Made by a program: the position numbers and the translations under genes. Source: Philhelius pedissequus (taxonomy: Eukaryota > Arthropoda > Insecta > Diptera > Syrphidae). Taken from it: DNA of 64,000 nt. The notes beneath the pieces were generated by a model. It was not told the DNA's origin. It saw only the letters and a list, made by a program, of their open reading frames with translations, and ran no database searches. How positions within the stretch are numbered: position 1 is the stretch's first letter; every line of letters starts with the position of its first letter. Below are positions 10,395-21,807 of the stretch, piece after piece. The stretch spans positions 186,017,220 through 186,081,219 of the forward strand of contig OU343161.1 in the NCBI GenBank assembly GCA_910595825.1. Direction: 5' to 3'.

Positions 10395-11645
10395 GCTGTA
10401 GACTCCAGGATAGACAGACAGACGGAATTGCGAACCCAATTTGTTCATATTCGCTTTCATCGTTATGTCAAGTTTGGTCAAAATCTCGAGTTCGATTTTT
10501 ACTTGCGATTATAGGCAAATACTATAGGCAAGTTATGTATTCGTCAGTCTGTCTGTCTGTCCGCGAGTCTGCAGCCTTAACGGTTGGATAGATTTGCTTT
10601 AAACTTGGTACATGATGTTTTCCCAGACATATGCCCACACGTTTTTTAATTTTTTTTTTAAGATGAAAAATAACAGTAGCTCCCATACACTTTTGTTTGC
10701 CAAAAACAAAAATCTTATTTTTCTCAAAAACGGCTCCAACGATTTTTATAAAAAGAAATCAGTTCATTAATGAAGGAAAAATTTACATTTTGCTAATTAT
10801 TTTTTTTGGAAACAAATTGTTAGTTTTGGTACCTCTAGTAGTACCATTTTTTTGGGTTCAATTTTCTGAAAAACGGTTGGGTTGATTTTTTTTGATTTTT
10901 TGTGCAAACGCTCCTATAAAATCTTAACACTAATGTAAGCAAAATTTTTTCAAACAAATTTTTTTTTGAAATTAGAAAAAAAACTTTTTTTTTTGAAAAC
11001 GCAAAATTTCGAAAACAACTTAACTTAAGAGTGTTTTGACATTATCTTGAATAGCTAAAAAAAACTGTTTTCCTAAAATAAAAAATAACCGTACCTCCCA
11101 TACAAATCTTAAAAAAACAGTTAATGAAAAAAGGTATGTATTTCTCGAAAACGGGTGGAAGGATTTTTATTAAAAAATGTGTGTGTTCTTAAATTAGTAC
11201 ACTTCATTTTCAAATATAAAAATATTTTATTTGCGTACTTATTAACGGTACTTCCCATAGAACCACTTTTCAAATTTTCGACTTTCTCAACACTGTATTA
11301 ACTGACTAAAATACTTTTTTTTATACAAATGCTCCCTAAATTTTTAAATAAAACTGCATACTCAAAAAAAGTTTTTCGATTTTTAAAAAATAAATAAAAA
11401 TTTTTTTTTGAAAAACCGATTTTTCAGAAACCGATCACATGAAAATGGCGTTTAAATTTTTTTTTCTAAAAATGTTTTAAAAATTTTATACATAAAAAAT
11501 AATTTAATAAGAAACCGCTCAAACGATTTGTGATTTTTTTTTGATATATTCTTATTTATCCATGAATTCAAATGGCAACTTTGTTTTCCCTCAAACTATA
11601 ACGACTAAGCAATATAAAAAAATTTAAGTATGTGTATTATCCATT
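10395..11645 (+). repeat. Family B composite: inverted head fragment plus long forward copy
   Basis: 10395-10495 is the reverse complement of a B head (TAGACAGACAGACGGAATTGCG and AAATCTCGAGTTCGATTTTT). It joins a forward head at 10498 (ACTTGCGATTATAGG, CTGTCTGTCTGTCC, CAGCCTTAACGGTTGG) that continues through several AAACGG-type blocks to about 11640. The two heads therefore face each other. The ORF at 10697-10885 is chance low-complexity coding inside the repeat. Confidence 0.65.
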
Positions 11646-11849
11646 TATTTCTACCTTATTATTATTGCCTTTTAACAAATTTTTGCGTACGTCACTGAAT
11701 ACTAAATACAATGTAGGCCCTCAAATATTTATATATACTGTGTCTCTAAAAATCCGATGAACCTTATGTATGCATATTACACCTAAATTATAAGGTTATA
11801 TATGCATATAGTTACCTACCCCTCTATACACCCTTCCTATTCATTATTA

Positions 11850-12168
11850 TATGTATGTTTACATACTTAAGTTCCATCTATATGTATATGTGTGTAGATA
11901 CATTTTACTCTCCTAACTTACATAATTAAAATCCATAACTAATATTTAAATATACATTTGTAGGTATGTACCTATGTAACTATTCCTTGAATCATCCATT
12001 AGGCAATTCATTATACTAAGAATCAAGGTAATCTTAGCTACATAGGCCTTAAACCGGCATAGGATAACTACACCTAACTAACTAAACCTCAATGGTTAGC
12101 CACATTAAAGATGTTAGCTAAAAGAGCAAGTTCGTACGATCCAGTCGTGTATTTTATTTTACTAATCA
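11850..12168 (+). repeat. Family B tail variant with extra body sequence
   Basis: Matches 58785-59018 over shared blocks: GTTCCATCTATATG, AATATACATTTGTAGGTA, TTCCTTGAATCATCCATT, AATTCATTATACTAAG. It ends in the B terminal stretch GCAAGTTCGTACGATCCAGTCGTG at 12127-12150. In this variant the usual AT-rich body is replaced by a different sequence shared by the two copies. Confidence 0.6.
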
Positions 12169-12594
12169 ATAACTTGCCATATAATACCTATACAATATTC
12201 TTCTTCTTCTGACAGCAGGCATAGACTCAAAGGAAGTCGTTTTACACGATGCCTTCTTTATAATCGAAGATCCGCACGAAAAAGTGACGACATTGGGGCT
12301 GTCTTTCAGCAAGTGTAAAAGGTGAATGCTAGCATTCGCCCGATCCATCACCTGAAGAGCAAAACTCTGCTTCACCTCTTCTGTCTTCGAAAGGATAAAA
12401 AGTAATGGCTATCTGAGAACCTGGGTTTCACTGGGCTTAATGATGATCATTTGTACTGCTGGCAACGAGAGGAGACCAGGCGAGACTTTTGTTAGTCTAG
12501 GCTCGGTCTTGTCAAAGTCAAAAAATTTCAGTCTCGTCTCGCTCGGAGACCGAGACGAGATTGAGACAAGTCAGACAGCTCCTGATTAATTTCG
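12166..12594. other. Unassigned sequence with a strong short hairpin
   Basis: A minus-strand 69-codon ORF (12375-12166) is open and not low-complexity, but I do not recognise it. A perfect 10-bp stem TCTCGTCTCG/CGAGACGAGA with a 9-nt loop lies at 12532-12560. The surrounding 12460-12590 is unusually rich in GAGAC/GTCTC motifs. Confidence 0.5.
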
Positions 12595-13575
12595 AAAATA
12601 TATCTCCACCTCATCGTCAGTTCGTTAAAGAAATAGAAGTCAGCAAGAGTCGATGGTATATCCAACGTTGTACTAAGACATTTGCCTCACGAAGCAGTTG
12701 ACAATTAAACCACTCTGTTTAACAACGCGCAGAATAATCCATATTATCTAATGTGGTGGAAGAAAGCAGTGGTGTATCCTCTCCCGAAAAAGGGAAAGGA
12801 CAACACCAATTCGGCAAATCTCCGGTCGATAAATCTTCGTCCGAGTATCAGCAAGGTATTTGAAAAGATTATTAATAGGGCTCTGTTCAAGTGGGTGGAT
12901 AACGACAGTATAATTCAAGATAGTCAGTTTGGTTTTATGCCGCGTCTAAGCTGGTTTCTGACATCCAATGGAACAAATCTAAAAATCAATGTACGGTTGC
13001 GTGTCGAGTTGATTTGGAGGTATCTATCTGAAGCTTGCCAGATTAGCTAAAAGTAAGTGCCTATTGAATTTGTTTTATGATATGATAAATACCACAGTTT
13101 GTTGTCATAAGAGCGGCAATGGAACCTCTACCTCGGCCGATTCAGGTAGTCTAATTCAGGAAATTGCGTACAGAACTGCTATAAGAGCCTGCCTTCGACA
13201 AGATTCAGAGATATTGTGATGACTGGAAGTTGAAAAAATCAACCAGAAATCAACAAAATATTCTGTTGAGTCCGTTGTCTTGCTCGTAGGGCCACATGGA
13301 CATCCACTGGCGAGTAGAGTGTAGTAAAGTACTATGAAATCTGTTTGGATTAGTACTTGTATTTCGACAGACTTATTATATAAGCTGGTCTGACCTGGGT
13401 TAGGAGAGCCTTCGCCCAGCATGGTGAAAGTGATTTGCTACCTGACCCTCAACAGGCCGATAATTGTCTATGAATACCCGGTGGGGTTTAACTGAGCCAG
13501 CAACTATATTGCAGTGCAATTTCGAAAAAAAGATCGTGATGCCAAGCTCTATCAAATACTTGGGATAACCCTAAA
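12595..13575 (+). pseudogene. LINE-B, Jockey-type reverse transcriptase fragment
   Basis: The open part (12751-13050) reads MWWKKAVVYPLPKKGKDN, SISKVFEKIINRAL and IIQDSQFGF, corresponding to the RT fingers segment that precedes the first catalytic block in Jockey-clade non-LTR elements. Further downstream, in shifted frames, come LARL, YDMINTT and HKSGNGTSTSA (13030-13140), then RYCDDWKLKKINQKS near 13195, a region where thumb-side sequence is expected. The palm with YADD is missing or unreadable. There are several frameshifts and no intact domain, so it is dead. It abuts the LINE-A 3' tail. Confidence 0.75.
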
Positions 13576-13579
13576 AGTC

Positions 13580-14863
13580 TTACTTCAAAACGATGTTTTT
13601 TTTTTTTAGACGGATACGCGCTCTAAAGGGGTTTTGACTACCATTAAAATGAACAAGCACAGTGCCAACATTATTAAAATAGGGAAGGATGTAAGAGGAG
13701 ATACCGATGCACATATGCTTTGATTTTGTGAATATCGAAATGGGGGGTGGGGGAATAGAACCGGGTAAGGTATTCCACATTCGCGTTGTACGGCTAAAGA
13801 AAGATTCTCTGTACTTGACAGTACGTCCAAAGTTGGGCTCAAGGGTAAACCGATGAGCATTCCTGGAATTGCGAGTATTACGGTTGAATAGTTTGAGGGG
13901 AGGAATGCAACTGGCTATTTTACTGAAACATTGCTTATAAAAATAGCGATCAAATAATGAGAGACTTATAACATTTCGACGGTGTTCTAGAGATGTAAAT
14001 GTATCCACTATAGATCTATCGCCATTCATTCTAAGAGCTGTATTTTGAATTCTATCCAAAAGATTCAAATGAGTGTTGGGAGCTCCTGACCAAATGTAAG
14101 AGTTATACTCCAGCTTTGGACGAATTAAGGCCTTAAAGATTACAGCCAGATCAGAAGGGGAGAAAAATTTCTTGCATTTCGAAGAAAGCCCAAACACCTT
14201 GCAGTATTTTTGGCGACATCGAATATGTATGTGGTCATTCCACAAGAGTTGGTCGGTGATGTACATACCAAGGACTGAAAGCTGATCGGTTTCTGCAATG
14301 CAAGCACCGCGCATGGATAGCGGCATATGAGGTGGGTTCTGTTTTAACGACAGAAGATAGCACTGAGTTTTTGAAGCATTAAATTCTACGCGGTTTTTTA
14401 TTCCCCATTGGACAATTCTGTCAAGATCAGAATTTAATGAGCTTATCATACGCTGCCGTTGCAGTTGCACATACGAAGAACAGGGAGGTGCATCTGAAAA
14501 CGAATATGAAAAGCTGAGAGTGCTATCGTCAGCAAAACAATCAAGTGGATTAGAAGTTCCATATAAGAGATCATTAATAAAAATGAGAAAAAGGGTCGGA
14601 GACAATACAGAGCCCTTGGGCACACCAGCATTTATTCTGTGAATATCAGACTTGAAACCGTCCAATACAACTTGTATTGAGTGGTCCGAAAGGTAATTTC
14701 TAATCCAACGAATAAGATATTCATCTATACCAAATGCCCGCATTTTCGATAAGAGAGCTTGATACCAAACTCTATGAAATGCTTTTGAAATATCAAGTGC
14801 AATAATCTTACTTTCTCCAAAACAATTTAAAGATTTGTGCAACTGTTCGGCGAGATATGCCAT
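13580..14863 (-). pseudogene. LINE-A reverse transcriptase, C-terminal 427-codon open frame
   Basis: This is the longest open frame in the window. The RT palm is recognisable: ALDISKAFHRVWYQALLSK (first catalytic Asp), GVPKGSVLSPTLFLIFINDL, then CFADDSTLSFS with the paired catalytic aspartates, and KTQCYLL and LGMYITD thumb-side motifs. The C-terminal LEYNSYIWSGAP ... LLDRIQNTALR block is typical of Jockey-superfamily elements. The fingers and endonuclease parts lie upstream (15000-16500) in other frames, so this is the tail of a broken ORF2. The last codons run through the element's poly-A (T run at 13596-13607), so the true stop is likely lost. Confidence 0.85.
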
Positions 14864-16650
14864 CAGATCACCAGTGGACCTATTGCTACGAAACCATTAC
14901 TGCCGGTCAATAAGGAGCTTTCGTTTATCAAGATATTTCTTAAGCTGATAATTAATCAGCATTTCCATGACCTTGGAAAGAAGGGACGTAAGTGCAATTG
15001 CACATGCTCAACAAATGCTGTTTTCCATCCACTTGCAAAGAGACCTGTAGAATAGGACGGATGGAAAAGCTTACGCAGTGGTTTTGCAAGCGTTGAAGAA
15101 CACCTCTTCAGAACGATGGAAGGGCCAGCGTATTTGTGTATATCAAGGTCTTTAAGGACTCTAGCAACTGCACGTGTGCGAAAGAAGATTCATCCCATAA
15201 AATCGTTTACGCTCTCAAGTACAGAAGGTGTTATATCACTTTCTGGCAGCGTCGAATTAACAGCGAACTGCGCTGCAAGAAAATTTCACGAGAACTGACA
15301 AAAGGGGTATTATTAAAGACGAGCGTTGGAACCGAAGACGAAGTTTAATTTCGAATATTTTTTACAAATGACCAAAAATTCTTACTACCTTTGGGACATT
15401 GTAGTATTTTTGCCTTAAATTTTGGTCATGCAAAAATTTGTTTTTTTTTGAGTGTGAACATTGCAAGTCTTTCTAGCTTGTTGAAACTTTTTCCGGTTTT
15501 CCTCAGTGGGGTTGGCTTTATAATTCCGGAAACTGACTTTTCTAACCCTAATAACTTCTTTACAGCTCGAATCAAACCTGCGTTTTCTTTCGGTTTGATA
15601 GATTTCACCCTATTCGGGATAAAATTTCTCATTCCGTGAAGAATTAAATTTGTTATCATATCTGCGCTGGAGTCTATGTCACTACCGAGGAAGCATAATG
15701 ACCAGTTAAAGTTTCTGAAAAAATTATTGAGACCGTCCCAGTTGGCATTCTCATATTGCCAAACGGTTCTCTTAGGTGATTTATCTTTAACTGTGTATTG
15801 TTGGATGAGAAATTTACAGATATAGCACAATGGTATGATGTGCCTAGAGGTGATAATACACTTACAGTATATTTCTTAGGGTCAGAGGTAAACAACAAGT
15901 CTAGAGTGCTTGCGGTTTGACCTGCAACTTCAGGGATTCGTGTCGGCACGTCAACAAGCTGAGCCAGTTGGTTTAACTCAGCAAACACCTCGACATACCT
16001 TCATTCGGGTGTTGGCCGTAATGACGATTTCAGTGCGAGGATAGTGGGAAACAATTCTTTGAATGGAGTCGGACAGAGCATCAAATTCGTTAAAAGTTGA
16101 GTCCCTGTCCAAATTTGGGCTCCGATAGATGAAGCATGTGTGTATCATGTGCTTGTTGACCGTGCATTTTAACCTCATGAAATTAAAATTTGTGTTTTAT
16201 CTCAAACCATATTGTGGTTGAAGTTGGTACGCAACATCATTTCTAATGTAAACGGCGAGACCATGTTGGAAAAGGAATAATGGCACTAAGTTATACCCTG
16301 ACAAATGAAATTCCGAATGATCAGAATTGTCACCTATTTGGGTTTCCCTAAGTTCCAAAACAGCTGGCCTGTTTTTGACAGAGTGGACATACGCCGCACA
16401 AAAATTCTTCCTAAGCCCACGAATATTGGCATAATCGATCCTAAATACTCCAACCGTTTTAATATTCAAAAACAAATACAACACAAGTCAGACAATTAAC
16501 TATATTGAATGTTTTGCCTAAATTCCAATTTGAACTTTTCAAAAACAAATTGTCACTAGTGTTATGCCTTAGTGACAATTTCTATTGAGCCGCCCCTGGT
16601 TAAATAGAGAAAACAGACTCTAATGCATTTGACGTTATACCAACATAATA
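13596..16650 (-). mobile_element. LINE-A, near full-length non-LTR retrotransposon
   Basis: Order on the minus strand: 5' UTR (16650-16500, with GCCTTAGTGACAATT-like text shared with 28800 and 55570); AP-type endonuclease pieces (YANIRGLRKNF near 16430, TRIPEVAGQTASTLDLLFTSDP near 15900); a linker (IKPKENAGLIRAVKKLLGLEK near 15560); RT (14863-13580). A 3' UTR stem AAGGG/CCCTT sits close to the poly-A. The endonuclease SDH motif reads SYH here. No separate gag-like ORF1 is visible. Other copies in the window: 5736-6480, 17385-17510, 27303-29935, 47490-47565 and 55440-58560. I assign it to the Jockey/I-like assemblage rather than a named family. Confidence 0.85.
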
Positions 16651-16996
16651 AGTTAATATAACTGCGAGAAGTGAAAGGGAAAAGGAAGGAATTTAACCGT
16701 TGTGCTTGCGCTTATTTTGTTTAGCTCTTATCAGCGGCTGATTGCCTGGTGGGTGATTTGTTTTTGCTTTGTTATATATTTTTTTTTCTATTTTATTGAA
16801 CTCTAGGGATTTGTTTGATTGTGCACTGAATGTAAATATCATTTCCTATGTTCGGTGAGATCTGCCATCCGACCATCGTCAACGCAACAAACATTCAGTG
16901 AGTCATTTTAGCTTCGATAAGGCCTTACGGACAGTGTTACTAGAGCTTTAATTTTTAATGAGACCCAGAGGCTGAAAAAATGAGTCTTGGGGATCG

Positions 16997-17089
16997 ATAA
17001 CACCGCAAAGATGTGATGGGCTTGTCGACTCAATGAAACGTCGTTGTGAAGCTGTTATTAAAAATAAAAGTCATGTTACTAAGAACTAG
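16997..17089 (+). pseudogene. Tc1-like transposase C-terminal scrap
   Basis: The frame ends in DGLVDSMKRRCEAVIKNKS and a TAG at 17087. The pattern LV-SMxRRxxAVIxxKG is the extreme C-terminus of Tc1-family DD34E transposases. Upstream 16660-16990 shows no readable catalytic core. It differs from the Tc1-like element at 38546-39982, whose equivalent end is LVDSMPRRISAV. Confidence 0.6.
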
Positions 17090-17384
17090 CTTTCTAGAAA
17101 TAAAATGCCTTTCAATTGAACTTTTTATACCGATGTTTTATTTAAATTATAAACAAATAGACAAGCACTGCTATTAATTTGCTCCCTTTAATTTCGAGTC
17201 AGTTTTGTGTTTGTTTCATTGATAAACTAATGATCAATAAATTACAATCCAATTTATTTAAAAAGCATTTTAATAACACGTAAAATGTTTGCCTATAATT
17301 ATTTCTCCGATCAAACTTCTCTTTATTTTTTTTTATTTCTGACGAAAAATATTTTAAATTCCACTATTATTTTTTTGCTCGCAG
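17090..17384. other. AT-rich spacer
   Basis: Nothing recognised. Confidence 0.5.
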
Positions 17385-17510
17385 CTGAATATCGAAGTTA
17401 ATAAGGACCGTAGCAACTGCATGAAGATTGGCGAGACTCTCTATTACAGGAAGAGTCTAACTCTTGTTGGTAGGGAATTAAAAGCAAGCTGCGCTGTCAG
17501 TTAAGATTAT
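17385..17510 (-). pseudogene. Highly decayed LINE-A scrap
   Basis: ATATCGAAG ... ACCGTAGCAACTGCATGAAG and AGCAAGCTGCGCTGTCAG parallel the stretch around 15140-15280 of LINE-A (ATATCAAGGTC ... ACTCTAGCAACTGCACGTG, AACAGCGAACTGCGCTGCAAG). The similarity is short and gapped. Confidence 0.4.
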
Positions 17511-19437
17511 AGGAGTACTGAAGTCACTTAGATTTCAGAATTAAAATTTGGCTGATTACAAATGCAATAAATAAAATATAAAGTAGGCTTCGTGCTTCTA
17601 GATCGGCAAAGAGAATTCTAATGAATGAAATAGTTTGTATAAATTCTCTAAGAAATGAATGTCTACAGCAATATCGCAAGGTTAACCTTTTTCCATCATA
17701 GTTTGTCTAAGCATCTCAAGGTCTTGGTCCGGTTAAAACTCATTTACTAAAACCTTTTCTGACCTCCTTTCCTAAATGCATCAATTAACACCTACCCTCT
17801 GATCCAAATTTTGCCAACCCCATTACCATTGTTATGTGTTTTGCCCTTGTTAACGTGCTTTTAATTTGACAGCAACCATAACGAAAGAAAGACATTAAAG
17901 AAGGGGACGACTTAAAAACTCCACCATATACAATATACTTTACCTAGGGGTCCTCCTCGGTTTTATATAATATTATTTCCAATGCAGAAAATGCCAACAA
18001 AGGACTTGGCTTGAGCCACAATTTAGAGGTTAATGTGCGTTCAAGCGTTCAAGCGTCCTACCCGCCCACTGCAAAAGACAGTGACAATATCTGCCACTAT
18101 GCAGCTGCTTTCTAAATTCAAATTAAGCCAGTCCAAGAACAACAAACTACGTTAAGAAGCAACAAAAGCAAACAAAAACAAAAAAGAAAAAAAAACTAAA
18201 ATTATAATTGCATTTCTGTTTTGGTTTTCCTTGCAACTGCCAGTACCTTCTATAGCTTGCTTATGATGTGTTGATTTTTTTTCCTTTGAATTTGTCATCA
18301 ACTAAAAATGTCCTCGTTCGTTTGCAGGAAGCTTATCACATACATGTGTTTCCTGAAAATGAAGGAACAACCAAAATAGTTATACTCTTAATGTATATCA
18401 TTTCCTGGTCGTTTGTGAGTATAGAAATAATAACGGACGGATGCCACGCAACCCAGGGAGAAAGCTGTCTGTTAAAAGCGATATCTATATATTTTTTGTT
18501 ATCCTAGCAAAATTAATTAATACAAAAAAAAATTATAACAAAGCTCTAACTAAAGTGTTTTTTGTTCCTTTTTGATATAGGCGCCTTGCCTGGCTTAGGT
18601 GTTATTTTCATTGTATAGGTTTGCACGCCAAGGATAACATCAAGAGTATAGAAATGTTAAACATAAAAGATAAAGAAGAAAAATAAAAGGGCAAAGAAAA
18701 TTATTACAAGGCCGATTGATCCCCAGAGAGTGGTATGTATGTAGGTAATGTGACGAGAACGATAATGAACGAGGTTTCATTCGTTGTCGAGGTAGTTTGT
18801 TCTTTTTTTTTTTCGCTTCGACAATCACATTTTTATCACAATACCAGTTCCACCAAAATAGTTTAAGAGAAACTCAGATCGCAGATGATTGCAATGGATA
18901 GTCCCTCGAGCTTTCTTAGTTCTTAACAATAGGTATTGGTACTTGCGTAATAGATATAAGGAGGAGGTGGAAAATAATTCCTTAAAGATAGATGTCATAG
19001 GTTTAGTGATGGTAGAACGTGGAAGCATAAGCTGAATGAATTCAGTTTTATCGTTTATGGCTTAGGGCTATCGTCCTGACGATAATATTTACTTTGACTT
19101 TATGTGTATATGTATACCTATACATAAGTGTTTGAATAACAATGTCGTTGTTATAAGTTGATAAAACGTAAGAACTATAGATAAGTGAATGTACATAATC
19201 TGATTATGTGTTAGTGTTGGGGTACCCATTCGTTTTCAATTGTCGGAGAAGGGTGCAATTTAATGCTTGCATGTACAAAAAAAGAACAGGAGGGTCATTC
19301 CGTAATTTTCAAAACGATAATCTTCAAAACGATGATCGTCGACGAGATCGTCTTTAATTTGCTTCACGTAACTCAATCACTATCGGCTCGTCAATCGTTT
19401 ATAATTTAAGAGCGTTTGGTACATTTCAGAAAAGGAA
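17511..19437. other. AT-rich sequence, nothing recognised
   Basis: Several short ORFs in both strands (for example 18268-18507 + and 18825-19028 -) have no recognisable similarity and no gene context. A poly-A-rich stretch near 18180-18205 could be an old retroposon tail. Confidence 0.4.
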
Positions 19438-19702
19438 TTTGAAGAAAACGCAAATAATACTTTAATATTATTTTTGTTTTTGTTTTTGTTTTTGTGGACT
19501 GTATGGGTTAAAGCCAAATTGAAGATTTTAATGACCTGTAGTCCAAAATGTGTTTCGCCCAGGCACGATAGTTGGGCTCCTCAGTTAGATGCTATCGTAC
19601 GTACAGAGATTCAAATCTTCAATTTGGCTTTAACCCATACAGTCCACAAAAACAAAAACAAAACAAAAATAATATTAAATTATTATTTGCGTTTTCTTCA
19701 AA
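19438..19702. repeat. Near-perfect long inverted repeat (about 90-bp arms)
   Basis: 19438-19528 and the reverse complement of 19613-19702 match with one mismatch and one single-T indel in a TTTTTG run. The 84-nt spacer is 19529-19612. A transcript would fold into an almost perfectly paired hairpin starting GAAGAAAACGCAAATAAT. The arms show far less divergence than the transposon remnants around them, suggesting recent origin, gene conversion or selection on pairing. The plus ORF 19474-19755 merely runs through the palindrome. Confidence 0.95.
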
Positions 19703-19887
19703 ATTATTACTGGCCAGACAACGGGCATAACATACATTTAGGTGCACTAATTTAACCAAATTCCCGTAAATAATATAATTTGCACTGTGTAAATGCTGCA
19801 AATTTTATAAGAGTCGGTAATCATCGACCGAAAAACATTGCGTCTTGCATCTAACTGACGAGCCCAACTATCGTGCCTGGGCGAAAC
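19552..19887. repeat. Second inverted repeat interlocked with the long hairpin
   Basis: The 40 bases at 19552-19591, inside the loop of the first hairpin, are reverse-complementary to 19848-19887 with a single mismatch (arm begins GTTTCGCCCAGGCACGATAG). Because one arm lies in the loop and the other outside the stem, the two helices have pseudoknot topology if both form in RNA. Confidence 0.9.
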
Positions 19888-19964
19888 AAATTTCAGAAAC
19901 TTTCAAGCTTTAGTTGAGTTATCAAATGGACTCTCATAAATGTCAATAAAGTTGTGTGTATTGT

Positions 19965-20790
19965 TTTACTTGCGATTATAGGTACTTATTCGTAGGATTT
20001 TTTTTTCTAACAATCAAACATAACATTACGATCATAGAAAACACCAAAAAAGTGGGTCCCGCAATTCCGTGTGTCTGTCTGTCTGTCTGTAGAACGATCT
20101 ACAGCCTAAACTGCTGAACCGATTTGGTTCAGACTTGGTGCTTAGGCGTTTTAGGTGATTGTCCAAATAGGTTTTTGAATCGTTGTCTTAGCCCCAAAAA
20201 TAACGGTACTTGCCATACAAATTTTTCTACCATCTTAATTATGTGGAAAACGGCTCTAGCGATTTTGATATTAAAAATTGGCGTGTGTACTACGTTGTGT
20301 ATGGTCCACATTTTGGCTAAATTTTTTTTTTAACATTTTGTTATTAACGGCAGGTATGTCAGGTAATACAACCATTTTATTGATTTCCGACTTTCTCATA
20401 AACGGCTCAACGGATTTCGATAAAAAAATTTGTACAGGAGCTCCCTCAAATTCGAAATAGTATTGCATTTCAAGATTTTCGAAAAATAGTTTTTTTTTTT
20501 GGATTTTTGAAAAAAAAAATATTTTTTTTTTTTTGAAAATTCAATATTCCGAAAACGGGTGGACAATTTTTTTCTGAAATTTTGTTTTTGAATTTATATT
20601 ATGAAACATTTAAAATGTTCATACCAATTTTTCTTAGAAAAAATTTAAGAATTTTTACATATAAAAAATTGAGTGAAAAATGACTTTAGAAATACATTTA
20701 GCGGTTTTTATTAAGAATATTTTGTATATAATGTGATCGAACATATGAGCAAGTACGTGCGATCCAGTCGTGCATTTTATTTTATTTAGT
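19965..20790 (+). repeat. Family B, complete-looking copy
   Basis: Head TTACTTGCGATTATAGGTAC; CTAACAATCAAACAT; CGCAATTCCG with a short GTCT tract at 20075-20090; CAGCCTAAACTGCTGAACCG; repeated AAACGGCTC blocks; terminal GTGATCGAACATATGAGCAAG and GCGATCCAGTCGTG at 20730-20775. About 825 bp and the best internal reference for the family. The ORFs on both strands here are incidental. Confidence 0.75.
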
Positions 20791-21109
20791 GCGAACAAAT
20801 TTATATATTTGGACAAAAATGTGAGTTACTTTGTTGTAATATTTCTTACAAATTGATATTAATGTTAATATGTATGTAAATCAATTTATATATAGGGCAA
20901 CCACACAGACAAATTGGAGATTTGTCTGTAATGGATGAACACCCCGACTTGGCTAGGGGATATTAGCTAAACTCCGATCAAGGCAAATCAGATATAAACA
21001 AATTGTGGGCTGATTTGGCTGCAATTTTAATTTTTCATCGCAACGCATTTCAACGCTCACCATTGCGTCACCATTGCGACAGCAAGTCAAAGAAAATCGC
21101 AACGGGATT

Positions 21110-21196
21110 TGTTGGTTTCACTTCAGGCTTAAAGAAGATGCCGTTCGCTGCAGACCACCGTGCAATTTCAAAAATCCCGCTACTCCAAAAAACTAA
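21110..21196 (+). pseudogene. Gag C-terminal CHCC zinc finger remnant
   Basis: The frame starting TGT at 21110 reads CWFHFRLKEDAVRCRPPCNF and ends at a TAA at 21194. Cysteine, histidine, cysteine and cysteine spacing fits the nucleic-acid-binding finger of CsRn1-type Gag. It overlaps the protease frame, which is read in another phase. Confidence 0.6.
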
Positions 21197-21807
21197 ATAG
21201 CTGCCAGTCACATGGAGTGACGGAAGTTGTCAAACATATAAACCGATTATATGTTTCGGATACGGCAACGAAAAAAAAATATTTAGTTGACACCGGCGCA
21301 GACGTTTCTGTGTTACTTCCAACTCTACCTCAGAAAGCCACACAGAAAACCCACACTGCACTGTTTGCTGCTAATGGCACACAGATTAAGACATATGGAA
21401 GTACACGGTGCCAATTGAAATTAGGCCTACGCAGAAATTTTGTGTGGACTTTCATAATAGCTGATGTTGCCGTCCCTATCATAGGGGCTGATTTGTTGCA
21501 ACACTATGGTCTACTCGTGGACATGCAAAGGAAACGCCTCATAGACAAGAGAACAACTCTTACGGCTTCTGGTATTCCAACACAAGGTAAATGTGAAATT
21601 AAAGCATTCGATAAACAAAATCCATTCGCAGGGCTTCTCGAAACATTTAAAAATTTAACATCGCTCAACAACACGAGTACTCGAGTGACGTCAACTACTA
21701 CCCATTGCAAGGAATATGCCAGCCCTCAAAAAGCAACTGGGCCACGCCGCCAAAAGGATGCATGCGGCGTTGAAGTATTTGAATTTCGTTTTTTCATACA
21801 TCGGTGA
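21160..21807 (+). pseudogene. Retropepsin domain of the gypsy element
   Basis: LVDTGADVSVLLP carries the aspartic protease active site DTG, followed about 70 residues later by IIGADLLQHYGLLVD, the flap/hydrophobic-Gly block. The frame is open across the whole domain. After about residue 165 the sequence leaves protease-like text and runs into the deletion before RT. The GTG at 21160 is only where the open frame starts. Confidence 0.75.

Noticed and set aside
10697..10885. ORFs inside family B (10697, 20124, 20278, 35824, 35961, 47770, 52106)
   Set aside because: Chance open frames in AT-rich, T-run-rich repeat DNA; they differ between copies.
20850..21100. 5' LTR of the gypsy element
   Set aside because: No sequence matching the putative 3' LTR (TGTAGGAGCTCG and onward) occurs upstream of the Gag remnant.
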